A DNA stretch of 44,269 nt, from NCBI RefSeq assembly GCF_900659865.1, contig NZ_LR213790.1:1-44269 (forward strand). The letters run 5' to 3'. This DNA comes from Hyella patelloides LEGE 07179 (GTDB lineage Bacteria > Cyanobacteriota > Cyanobacteriia > Cyanobacteriales > Xenococcaceae). The position numbers and the translations under genes were made by a program. The notes beneath the pieces were generated by a model. That model was not told where the DNA came from. It saw nothing but the letters and a program-made list of their open reading frames with translations, and did no database searches. Positions 8,963 through 16,504 of the stretch are shown here, in pieces. How positions within the stretch are numbered: the stretch's first letter is position 1; each line of letters opens with the position of its first letter.

Positions 8963-9177
8963 TATGTATCAAGGTGTAGCGGAAGCCCATGTTTTTAGAT
9001 GAGCAAGTACAACAATTTATTCAAGATAAAAATCCTTGGGCGTTAAGAGATATGGCAGAAAGATTGTTAGAAGCCAATCAAAGGGGAATGTGGAATGATG
9101 TTAGTAATGAGATGTTGGATAGTTTAAAAGCAATTGTTAACGAAGCTGAAGGAGAGATTGAGAATTTGAATTATTAA
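8963..9177 (+). pseudogene. Displaced, frameshifted duplicate of the cobN 3' end
   Basis: Second copy of the last ~71 codons of cobN. It starts at the equivalent of MYQGVAEA, but one extra T in the run after GCCCATG shifts the frame (stop at 8996-8998). A 62-codon frame from ATG 8989 recovers the CobN C terminus LDEQVQQFIQDK through EGEIENLNY. It has no chelatase domain. Differences from the intact copy are mainly synonymous or conservative, which suggests that it evolved as part of a working cobN before being cut off. Confidence 0.85.
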
Positions 9178-10038
9178 TTAATTAATAGATTCTTGATGAA
9201 CTTCAAGAGAACGGGTAATTTTTCTTTTTATATTCCTTAAAGAGGAGTTGAATACCAAAATAAGTACTGTAAGAATGCCAGGAAATAAAAGCTTATTTAA
9301 GAAATTATCTAAATTCAATTCCTGAATTAGATGAAAATTGTTAAATCCTAATAAATTAGCTATCCATCTTATCGAGTCGAGTAAAGTATCTCCTACAATA
9401 GGCACAAATGCCAGACATAGCCAAAAAGCGAGCAAAATAGAAAGAGCATTAACACTTTTTTCCCAACTCTCTATTCTTACTATCTCATCTTTTAAGATAA
9501 TTTTGACTATTATATCTACCTTTTCATTTAATTCTTTTTTAGTAAGATACTGACAATCAACAATAGCTTTTTCAATATTTATTGATATATTATTCATCTT
9601 ACCAAAGATATTATTAATTGGAATAAATAACCTAAAAAAATTCCAGAAATAAATCAGAAAACTAAATAGAGCAAGTCCATAAAATAAAACTCCCAGCATT
9701 TTCAACCACAGAATATTTGTTTTGTAAAAAAAGCTTAAACCAAGGCATATTAATGCAATACAGCCTGCTACCTTATATTTATTTGATAGGGTATTCAAAG
9801 AGAAGGAACATTGTTTATGTAGGCTAGGTATTTGATATGTTTCGTTAATAAATTTAAATTTGAATCTTTTCGCTTTATTTGCTCTTAAAAAATCATCGAA
9901 TGATTGGCTTTTAGTAAATTTATTAAACTTTCTAGATAAATTTTTCTCTTGATCGCTATGTCTATACAGAGGAAGCTTCATTAATTTCTCAAAAACTAGG
10001 TCAAATAATTTTTTGTCACCTTCATTCATGACAACCAT
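9178..10038 (-). CDS. Hypothetical multi-pass membrane protein
   Basis: A 286-residue protein of unrecognised family. It has a basic, soluble N-terminal region (1-80, rich in Lys/Phe), a hydrophobic hairpin at about 85-135 (VAGCIALICLGLSFFY, then LGVLFYGLALFSFLIYF), a middle soluble part, a segment at about 198-220 (LSILLAFWLCLAFVPIVG) and a last segment near 252-268 (FPGILTVLILVF), so about four membrane spans. Start is ATG 10038 or ATG 10029. It converges with the cobN fragment and lies beside toxin-antitoxin genes. Its codons are more AT-rich than those of housekeeping neighbours, which fits an acquired gene. A defence or TA-linked role would be speculation. Confidence 0.65.
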   Translation of the reverse strand: MVVMNEGDKKLFDLVFEKLMKLPLYRHSDQEKNLSRKFNKFTKSQSFDDFLRANKAKRFKFKFINETYQIPSLHKQCSFSLNTLSNKYKVAGCIALICLGLSFFYKTNILWLKMLGVLFYGLALFSFLIYFWNFFRLFIPINNIFGKMNNISINIEKAIVDCQYLTKKELNEKVDIIVKIILKDEIVRIESWEKSVNALSILLAFWLCLAFVPIVGDTLLDSIRWIANLLGFNNFHLIQELNLDNFLNKLLFPGILTVLILVFNSSLRNIKRKITRSLEVHQESIN

Positions 10039-10200
10039 AATTATCGCTTCTTTTTTTAGTTTATTTGAACTATAGGTTATGGTTCAAAAGTAAATATATC
10101 GATTAAAAGTAATATTTATGTGCTTAAAAAGTAAATATACACCAACAGAGATCGAGTACGAGATAATAAAGTTAGTTCAAAGCAATCTATCTTAATTTCC

Positions 10201-10419
10201 GTGACAGAGCTATTAGAACAAGCAATTAAACAACTAAAAACATTAGATGCAGATCGACAAAATGCCATTGCGTCTATGATTTTAGAAGAATTAGAAGATG
10301 AGGCAAAATGGGATGCAAAATTCGATCGATCTCAAGACTTACTTGCGGATTTAGCTGCTGAAGCAATGGAAGAGCATCATGCTGGTAAAACTCAAGAACT
10401 TAGTCCAGAAATTTTATAA
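10201..10419 (+). CDS. Antitoxin-like protein (orphan RelB-type or third gene of a HicAB operon)
   Basis: A 72-residue acidic helical protein starting with GTG: MTELLEQAIKQLKTLDADRQ, then MILEELEDEAKWDAKF. Proteins of this type are common in cyanobacteria upstream of RelE/ParE toxins. Here the next gene, 7 bases on, is hicA instead, so it is either an orphan antitoxin or a co-opted extra component. It is probably co-transcribed with the two following genes. Confidence 0.65.
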   Translation: MTELLEQAIKQLKTLDADRQNAIASMILEELEDEAKWDAKFDRSQDLLADLAAEAMEEHHAGKTQELSPEIL

Positions 10420-10426
10420 TTAGCGA

Positions 10427-10663
10427 ATGAGCAAAAGAGACAAGTTGTGGCAAAAGGCAAACTCCAGCCCACAAAATCTTACTTTTAATGAATTTGAAAC
10501 TCTATTAGAACAATCAGGCTGGAAATTTAGCCGTCAGAAAGGAAGTCATCGCTTATGGTATTCGCCAAATGGTCAGCCGTTACCAATTCAACCCCGTAAG
10601 GATGGTAAAGCAAAACCTTATCAAGTTCAACAATTTATCAAATATCAACAGGAAGAAGAATAA
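10427..10663 (+). CDS. hicA: HicA-type toxin, second copy
   Basis: 78 residues with the HicA core EFETLLEQSGWKFSRQKGSH (catalytic His in KGSHRLWY) followed by PIQPRKDGKAKPYQVQQFI. It carries an N-terminal extension, MSKRDKLWQKANSSP, absent from the copy at 8538, and is clearly diverged from that copy, so the two pairs are not a recent duplication. The stop TAA overlaps the hicB start by one base (TAATG). Confidence 0.87.
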   Translation: MSKRDKLWQKANSSPQNLTFNEFETLLEQSGWKFSRQKGSHRLWYSPNGQPLPIQPRKDGKAKPYQVQQFIKYQQEEE

Positions 10664-10893
10664 TGTCTTTAGAAAATTATAATTTTGATGGTTTTGTAAT
10701 CAATTTATATGTTGATGAACAAGGAGATTGGCTAGCACATTTTCAGGAAATTCCAACCATTTCTGCTTTTGGCGATACTCCTCAAGAAGCCCTAGAAGAA
10801 TTAAAAATTGCTTGGGAATTAGTTAAGGAAGACTATCAAGAAAATAATCGTGAAATTCCTCTTGCAAGCCGTAGACCAAAAATTCTTAATTAA
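10663..10893 (+). CDS. hicB: HicB-type antitoxin, second copy
   Basis: 76 residues with the HicB fold: FVINLYVDEQGDWLAHFQE, then GDTPQEALEELKIAWELVKE. It ends in a short basic tail (SRRPKILN) with no DNA-binding domain visible. It starts inside the hicA stop codon, giving tight coupling. Expected role: inhibit the HicA encoded just upstream. Confidence 0.87.
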   Translation: MSLENYNFDGFVINLYVDEQGDWLAHFQEIPTISAFGDTPQEALEELKIAWELVKEDYQENNREIPLASRRPKILN

Positions 10894-10962
10894 AATAGCT
10901 TAGCGCGATCGCCCCACCCAAGAAACTGCTAAAATATTTTTAGCTATCTCATTCCAATAACT

Positions 10963-11523
10963 ATGGTTACATCAACCACCAAGCTTACCATTGAAGAGTT
11001 CTTTAACCTTCCAGAAGATGATTTTACTTACGAACTTGTAGATGGTCAGGCTATTCCTAAAATGTCTCCTAAATCTTTTCATTCTGCTGTGCAAGCTGCT
11101 CTAATCGTATTGCTGCAAAATTGGTGTCATAATAAAGGAAGACTTTACCCAGAATGGGCAATTAGACTCAAACGAAATGGCTCTGATTGGGTTCCAATTC
11201 CCGATTTAACCTACATATCCTACGATTGTCTTAGTGCTGATTGGATATTAGATGAAGCCTGTCCCGTTGCGTCAGAATTAGCAATTGAAATCATTTCACC
11301 TGGGCAAACATTTGGCGATTTAGCAGAAAAAGCAACAGATTATTTGCAAGCAGGAGTTGCTAGAGTGTGGTTGATTGATACCAAAGCTCAAACCATTACT
11401 GTGTTTTATCCTGATACATTACCAAAAACTTTCCGCGCCACTACGATAATAAATGACGATCTGCTACCAGAATTAGAGATTACTCCTCAACAAATATTCC
11501 AGCAAGCAGGATTAGCATCATAA
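10963..11523 (+). CDS. Uma2 family (DUF820) restriction-endonuclease-fold protein
   Basis: 186 residues. The N terminus LTIEEFFNLPEDDFTYELVDG and the nuclease core are those of the Uma2 family, which is greatly expanded in cyanobacteria. Core residues are visible: PIPDLTYIS supplies the motif Asp and ELAIEIISPG the E-x-I motif, then DLAEKATDYLQAGVARVWLID. The fold is that of PD-(D/E)XK nucleases; the biological role of most members is unknown. It lies 69 bases after the second hicAB pair, in the accessory patch. Confidence 0.9.
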   Translation: MVTSTTKLTIEEFFNLPEDDFTYELVDGQAIPKMSPKSFHSAVQAALIVLLQNWCHNKGRLYPEWAIRLKRNGSDWVPIPDLTYISYDCLSADWILDEACPVASELAIEIISPGQTFGDLAEKATDYLQAGVARVWLIDTKAQTITVFYPDTLPKTFRATTIINDDLLPELEITPQQIFQQAGLAS

Positions 11524-11706
11524 AAGTGTTCAACAAGCGATCGCCAAAGTTGTCTAGAAGAAAGCATTGAGTCAATTGTTGTATCGAAATAATTACTGAG
11601 AAACAAGAGATTACGATATTTTATTTAAGTGCATAAGTTCTAGCTGCGATCGCAGGTAATTGCGTATAGTAGTAAGTAAGTAGATAGACTTAATTGGGAC
11701 GAACTT

Positions 11707-12147
11707 ATGTCTGAATCAGAAATGAACACTCTCACCATAGCGGATGCAGTTAAATTACTAAAAATCTATGGTTGCGATACTGAAAATCAAGATAATTCAC
11801 CCACCGCAATCAAGCAGCTACGAAAAGCATTATTGATGGTGGCTCAAGAATCAGAATGGGAAAATTTAGGTATCTGTGCTGATAATCTAGTACAGGGCTT
11901 GGAGGCTCTCCAAAGCTATTTAGAAGCTTTAGGCTATAGCTATGATTTTTCTCAAAAAGATCGTAAACCAGAAAATCTCGAAGAATCTGTTTACATAAAA
12001 TTTAATACTCGTAAAATGAATTATTATGCAGATACTTATACAGGTAACTCCCGCGGTGTTTTAGTGGCTATGCAAGGAGATGATGAAGCTATTATTGGGA
12101 CTTATGGTCACTTTCCCCTAAATTTATTTAATGAGACAAGTGACTAG
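11707..12147 (+). CDS. DUF1824 family protein
   Basis: 146 residues, soluble. The cyanobacteria-restricted family signature is in the C-terminal half: MNYYADTYTGNSRGVLVAMQ and IIGTYGHFPLNLF. The N-terminal part is helical (AVKLLKIYGCDT, IKQLRKALLMVA). The function is unknown. It stands alone, with 180 bases upstream and over 110 downstream. Confidence 0.8.
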   Translation: MSESEMNTLTIADAVKLLKIYGCDTENQDNSPTAIKQLRKALLMVAQESEWENLGICADNLVQGLEALQSYLEALGYSYDFSQKDRKPENLEESVYIKFNTRKMNYYADTYTGNSRGVLVAMQGDDEAIIGTYGHFPLNLFNETSD

Positions 12148-12264
12148 AAAATAATTTTATTAAGATAAGCTTGAGGGTTAAAGCATTTCAGAACAAAATA
12201 CAATAGAAATAGAGTAAAGAACATTTTTCACAAAAAACTATAGAATCTCCAGTAATTACCTTTG

Positions 12265-12693
12265 GTGCGAAAATACAAACATAAATTCCAAAAAATAAAA
12301 AAAATAAGCTTAGACAAAGACTATCCCTGTCCTTGTCGCCGTAATGGCTGCTTAAAGCCCATTTTTCTCACTGAAGCTATGGGATGCGATCGCTGTCAAC
12401 AGATTTTTGTAGTACAAGATAATCATCAAGTAATCGAACAACTATCCTCTATTTATCAAAAAAGAGCTTGGCGATGGAATGGTCATCGGTGGGTTAATAT
12501 CTATCCAGGATTAAGTCCTAATTCCCTGTCGCTACTATTCATTGCCGTTGTTTTATCACCCATTATTTTTGCGATCGCATTGCCGTTAATCTTGCATCGG
12601 TTTTCTGCTCCGAGTATGACCCTCTGGGTAGTGCTGTGCTTAGTGCTAATTACGCTCATAGGATTGGTGTTGTGGTTAGCCTATAGACCCTGA
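12265..12693 (+). CDS. Conserved cyanobacterial membrane protein with zinc-ribbon-like N terminus
   Basis: 142 residues. Cys pairs CPCRRNGC (about 21-28) and CDRC (about 41-44) form a possible metal-binding ribbon, followed by QQIFVVQDN. Two transmembrane helices lie in the C-terminal half (SLLFIAVVLSPIIFAIALPL and LWVVLCLVLITLIGLVLWLA). GTG 12265 is preferred (giving MRKYKHKFQKI); a TTG three bases earlier is also possible. It ends 10 bases before proA, so the two are likely co-transcribed. Function unknown. Confidence 0.75.
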   Translation: MRKYKHKFQKIKKISLDKDYPCPCRRNGCLKPIFLTEAMGCDRCQQIFVVQDNHQVIEQLSSIYQKRAWRWNGHRWVNIYPGLSPNSLSLLFIAVVLSPIIFAIALPLILHRFSAPSMTLWVVLCLVLITLIGLVLWLAYRP

Positions 12694-12703
12694 AAAAAAA
12701 GAT

Positions 12704-13951
12704 ATGGATAGTATTTCATCAAATCCAACTCTCACCGCAGTTAGAAAGGCGCGCCAAGCTTCTAGAAAGCTAGCTTTAGCATCAGCAAAAATACGTCGTC
12801 AAAGTGTGATGGTGTTGGCAGAAGCTATAAAGGCTAACTTCAACGATATCTTAGAATCCAATACTCTCGATCTAGAAATGAGCCGAGAAATGGCAGTTTC
12901 TGAATTAACAGTTGATTGGCTTAAATTAACCCCAGAAAGACTAGGAACAACTGTATCGATCCTGCAACAGTTGGCAAAGACCACAGACCCTACCAAAAGG
13001 CTAATTAATGCTCCTTATCAGTTAGAACCTGGTCAAACCTATAGCCAACTAAAACCTTTAGGAACAATTGCTTTAATTTACGAAGCCTTTCCCGAATTAG
13101 CAGCGATCGCTACGGGAATGTGTCTGAAAACTGGTAATAGTCTTATTTTGAGAGGATGTAGCACCGCAAGTAATACTAATCAGGTAATTTCTCAAACCAT
13201 CAAAACCGCATTGGATGATACCAAATTACCCCCTGGTTGCGTAGAAATAATTTCCCCTGATACGGGGTCTTCTATTCAGGAGTTAGTGGTACAAGACCGC
13301 GATCTCGATCTGATTATTCCCTATGGTCGTCCCAGTTTGGTACAACAAGTAGCCGAACAAGCCACTGCACCAGTATTACGCACCGCAATTGGTAACTGCT
13401 ACCTTTATTGGTCTACTAGCGGTAATTTAGAATTGATTAGACGGATGGTTATTGGGAGTCATCAAGGTGCGCCAGATGCAGTTAACGCCATTGAAAAAAT
13501 CCTAATCCATAGCAGTATTAAGCCTTCCTATTTGACCTCTTTATTTAATAACTTGCAAAAGCAAGGCTTTGAATTACGAGGAGAAAACGATCTAGTAAAA
13601 GAGTTTTCTGAATATTTAAAACCTCTCAATCCTTCAGAATGGGCTAGACCCTATATGAAAAAAATTGTCGCTTTTCGTTGTGTAGAAGATTTATCAGAAG
13701 CAGTTACTTGGATCAATCGTTACAGTAGTGGTCATGCAGATTGTTTAGTCACAGAATCTTATCAAGAAAGTCGTCAATTTGCTCGTCATGTTGACAGTGC
13801 TTTAATCTACATTAATGCTTCTCCTCATTTTGAACGTAATCCTAATTGTGGAGAAGCGGTTTTCTTAGGAATGTCAAATCAAAAAGGCTACCGTCAAGGT
13901 TTAATTGGGTTAGAAACTTTTACTACTGTTAAACAAGTTGTTCAAGGGTAA
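12704..13951 (+). CDS. proA: ProA-like gamma-glutamyl phosphate reductase homologue lacking the catalytic Cys
   Basis: 415 residues, aldehyde dehydrogenase superfamily. ProA normally reduces gamma-glutamyl phosphate to glutamate semialdehyde in proline synthesis. Overall similarity is clear: LKPLGTIALIYEAFPE, IIPYGRPSLVQQV, TAIGNCYLYW, INRYSSGHADCLVTE, GLETFTTVK. However, the stretch that holds the nucleophilic Cys in characterised ProA (TCN before the E-T/E-K pair) reads GAPDAVNAIEKILIH, placing Val260 at the Cys position. The C-terminal loop, normally ASTRFTDGGQFGxGAE, is also altered (ASPHFERNPNCGEAV). Some cyanobacteria encode two ProA-type proteins, and this is probably the divergent one. 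Reductase activity is doubtful; it may have a different role or a relocated Cys. Confidence 0.85.
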   Translation: MDSISSNPTLTAVRKARQASRKLALASAKIRRQSVMVLAEAIKANFNDILESNTLDLEMSREMAVSELTVDWLKLTPERLGTTVSILQQLAKTTDPTKRLINAPYQLEPGQTYSQLKPLGTIALIYEAFPELAAIATGMCLKTGNSLILRGCSTASNTNQVISQTIKTALDDTKLPPGCVEIISPDTGSSIQELVVQDRDLDLIIPYGRPSLVQQVAEQATAPVLRTAIGNCYLYWSTSGNLELIRRMVIGSHQGAPDAVNAIEKILIHSSIKPSYLTSLFNNLQKQGFELRGENDLVKEFSEYLKPLNPSEWARPYMKKIVAFRCVEDLSEAVTWINRYSSGHADCLVTESYQESRQFARHVDSALIYINASPHFERNPNCGEAVFLGMSNQKGYRQGLIGLETFTTVKQVVQG

Positions 13952-14117
13952 TTAGTGGACAATTAACAACCAAATAGTTTGATATTTTAAATACCTAAAA
14001 TAAAAATTGCCGAATTATTAGAAGAGCTAAAATATTGAACTCTCTATCTGAAAATATATAGTAATTCCAAATAGAAACCATAATTTATTTGGTACTACTT
14101 TTCATCCTTTATGCGCG

Positions 14118-14195
14118 ACGCCCTAAAGGACTTCCTTCGGTCGCGCGATGCGGAGCGAGTCCTAAGGCGGAAGCGAGTCCTAAGGCGGAAACGGT
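14118..14195. repeat. Interspersed GC-rich repeat cluster with an 18-base tandem duplication
   Basis: 14118-14148 is identical over 31 bases to 23877-23907 (core CCTAAAGGACTTCCTTCGG). It is followed by two perfect copies of an 18-base unit, GCGAGTCCTAAGGCGGAA, at 14155-14172 and 14173-14190. It lies between the convergent proA and ABC1 kinase genes. Open frames across it are repeat-derived, not genes. Confidence 0.8.
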
Positions 14196-14234
14196 ATCCG
14201 TGATAGGCATCCCTCATCTTTCATCATTCATCCT

Positions 14235-15878
14235 TTATTTAAGTCTTCCCGAACGTAAAATACTGACAAGCAACCACAAACCTAAAAAACTAGCAGCAGC
14301 AAATAAAATATCAGTAATCAAAGCTAATTGTTGGGTTTGCGCGCCCGTAGAAATAATCGCAGCACCCATAATCAAAGAGCCAACCACAATACTAAAAGAC
14401 AGACGATTAGCAGAATCATCAACACTGCGTCGTAAAGAATCTACCTGTTTAACAGAAATGTTCCATTGTAAAGTTTCTTTTCCTAAACGCTCTAATAAGA
14501 GTTCTAGCTGACGAGGCGATTGGAGAGATAAAGATTTAAAATCTAAAACAGTTCTGAGTAACGTAGGAATTGGAGCTTCCCCTATTAATTGACGGCGTAA
14601 AATATCCGTCATCAAAGGCTTAATTTCAACTAAAAGATTTAAGTTAGGATTTAATTGGCGAGCTACTCCTTCTAGATTAGCTAAAGTCTTAGTGAATAAA
14701 CCTAAATTACGAGGAAGTTTAATTTTATTTTTTCGAGCTAATTGCAGTACTTCATAAAATATTTCACTAAAGTTTAGTTGTGCCAAATTAAGATTATAGT
14801 AACGGCGTAAAATCTTGTCGTAGTCATTTTCTAAAGTGGCTAAATTAGAACTTTGACTGTTTTCTGAAAGTTCTAAAGTAAGCTGAGAACAACGACTTGC
14901 ATCCATATCAATAATGGCGAGTAGCATCTCAGTTAATAACTTTTGGGTACGGGGGTCTAAACTACCAATAGAACCGCAATCGATCAGAGCTACCTTGCTA
15001 TTATCTAGATAAAAAATATTACCTGGATGGGGGTCTGCATGGAAAAAACCATCGATAAACATCTGTTGAAAGAAAGCTCTAAATAAGATCGTAGTAATAG
15101 TTTCACAATTATTAACCGCATCTTCTGAAACCAAAGGTACATCCGCTTGTAAAATTGGTTGACCAACTAACCATTCTAAAGTTAACAATTTTTCTGTGGT
15201 AATCGACCAATATATTTTAGGAATTACAAGCTTTTGAGAGTCAAACCACTTGCTTGTAGCTAAATTTTGTCTTAATTGGTCGGTATAACCAGCCTCTTTA
15301 GTGAAGTCTAATTCTGCTTTAATAGCTTGGGTAAATTCTTCAGCAAGACCAACAGTATTGTAATCTTGTCCAAACTCTGTGAGAGAAACTAATTCTGCGA
15401 TCGCTTTAATCAATATGATATCTTGATCTACAATGCGATCGATTCCTGGTCTTTGGACTTTTAAGGCAACAGACTCTCCATTGATTAGAGTAGCATGATG
15501 CACTTGAGCGATCGATCCTGCTGCAACTGGTTCTGGATCGATATTGGAAAATATCTGCGTAATCGGTTGCGATAATTGCTCTTTGATAACTGCTTCTATT
15601 TCCAACCAGGGTACAGGAGGAACTTCTGCTTGCAAGGCGGTTAAAGACTGAATATACTCTGGTGGTAAAAGATCGGGTCGAGTACTTAAAAGTTGACCAA
15701 TTTTGACATAAAAAGGGCCTAATTCAGTCAAGATATTCTTAAAGACAGCAGGAGGAGGTAACTGAGGTTCATCAGCTTTTCCTCCCACTAATAAACCCCG
15801 CATATAGTCCCAGCCATTACCGAGAACAATCTCTATAATTTCTCGCTGACGACCACTGGTTTTAGTTAAAGAAAACAC
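14235..15878 (-). CDS. ABC1/UbiB/AarF family atypical kinase
   Basis: 547 residues. ADCK/ABC1 hallmarks are present: the KxGQ motif in FYVKIGQLLSTRPDLLP, AAGSIAQVHHA, the VALKVQRPG lysine, FHADPHPGNIFY and LIDCGSIG. Two hydrophobic helices close the protein (LSFSIVVGSLIMGAAIIS and LFAAASFLGLWLLVSIL), anchoring it to a membrane. Family members support quinone or prenyl-lipid metabolism in bacteria and plastids; cyanobacteria carry several paralogues, so the specific substrate cannot be named. The ATG at 15878-15876 gives a normal start. It is read in the same direction as the TerB-like and rsmB genes but is probably separate. Confidence 0.9.
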   Translation of the reverse strand: MFSLTKTSGRQREIIEIVLGNGWDYMRGLLVGGKADEPQLPPPAVFKNILTELGPFYVKIGQLLSTRPDLLPPEYIQSLTALQAEVPPVPWLEIEAVIKEQLSQPITQIFSNIDPEPVAAGSIAQVHHATLINGESVALKVQRPGIDRIVDQDIILIKAIAELVSLTEFGQDYNTVGLAEEFTQAIKAELDFTKEAGYTDQLRQNLATSKWFDSQKLVIPKIYWSITTEKLLTLEWLVGQPILQADVPLVSEDAVNNCETITTILFRAFFQQMFIDGFFHADPHPGNIFYLDNSKVALIDCGSIGSLDPRTQKLLTEMLLAIIDMDASRCSQLTLELSENSQSSNLATLENDYDKILRRYYNLNLAQLNFSEIFYEVLQLARKNKIKLPRNLGLFTKTLANLEGVARQLNPNLNLLVEIKPLMTDILRRQLIGEAPIPTLLRTVLDFKSLSLQSPRQLELLLERLGKETLQWNISVKQVDSLRRSVDDSANRLSFSIVVGSLIMGAAIISTGAQTQQLALITDILFAAASFLGLWLLVSILRSGRLK

Positions 15879-15969
15879 TATTACATTTAATGATTAGTTG
15901 TTGGTGGTTGATTGCTCGTCCCGTCAGGCGGGATAATATAGTTAGTTGTTATTTACTTGCTACTTTTAA

Positions 15970-16398
15970 TCACGATTGCTCTTGAATGGCTTTTTGATAC
16001 ATTGTTTGAATTTTTTTGAGTACTTTATCCAAAATGTTAGTGCAGGATTTGTTGCTAGGATCGCATAATTGCAATTTTTCCATTAATCGAGTTTCCCTAA
16101 CATCTACATACCCATCGCTGTAGATCAAACCGCTCATTTTTTCGAGTAAATCTTGATAATCTTTGATATTAGGCTTATCTGTAGTGTACTCGTCAATCCA
16201 TTGATAACATTCTTGAGGTGTAACCTGCTTAATTTCTAAAAGTAAGGCTCGAATATCAGGATCATCTGCCAAACCTAATTCTGTGGCTACACGATGCAAA
16301 TACTTTCTTTCCTCTGGCTCGATTACTCCATCAATCCAAGCAGCACCAATCAGTATTTTGAGTAATTTTTGGGTTTTACAAGTTTTAACGGCTGTCAT
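15970..16398 (-). CDS. TerB-like (tellurite-resistance B fold) protein
   Basis: 142 residues, all-helical. The pattern LIGAAWIDGVIEPEERKYLH near the N terminus, repeated as MSGLIYSDGYVDVRETRLME near residue 90, is the paired acidic-helix motif of TerB-like domains (likely metal binding). Its role in cyanobacteria is unknown, and tellurite resistance should not be assumed. The start ATG at 16398-16396 directly abuts a seven-copy heptamer repeat that occupies the usual ribosome-binding position. Confidence 0.75.
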   Translation of the reverse strand: MTAVKTCKTQKLLKILIGAAWIDGVIEPEERKYLHRVATELGLADDPDIRALLLEIKQVTPQECYQWIDEYTTDKPNIKDYQDLLEKMSGLIYSDGYVDVRETRLMEKLQLCDPSNKSCTNILDKVLKKIQTMYQKAIQEQS

Positions 16399-16447
16399 TA
16401 TCAGTTATCAGTTATCAGTTATCAGTTATCAGTTATCAGTTATCAGT
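16399..16447. repeat. Seven perfect tandem copies of a heptamer (TATCAGT) abutting a start codon
   Basis: 49 bases made only of the heptanucleotide TATCAGT (ACTGATA on the gene's strand). It begins at the base directly upstream of the TerB-like ATG, so it replaces any Shine-Dalgarno sequence. It is of the short tandemly repeated repetitive (STRR) type known from cyanobacteria. Copy-number change by slippage would alter the spacing of upstream signals. Confidence 0.9.
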
Positions 16448-16504
16448 TTTAGTAGTTAACTACGAGTTAAAGAACCACTAACAAAGAGTCATAAACCCAC
16501 AAAA

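Noticed and set aside
14089-14511. 140-codon plus-strand frame
   Set aside because: Its first third is interspersed repeat and the rest is antisense to the 3' end of the ABC1 kinase gene.
16399-16447. CRISPR array
   Set aside because: Seven-base perfect tandem units with no spacers.
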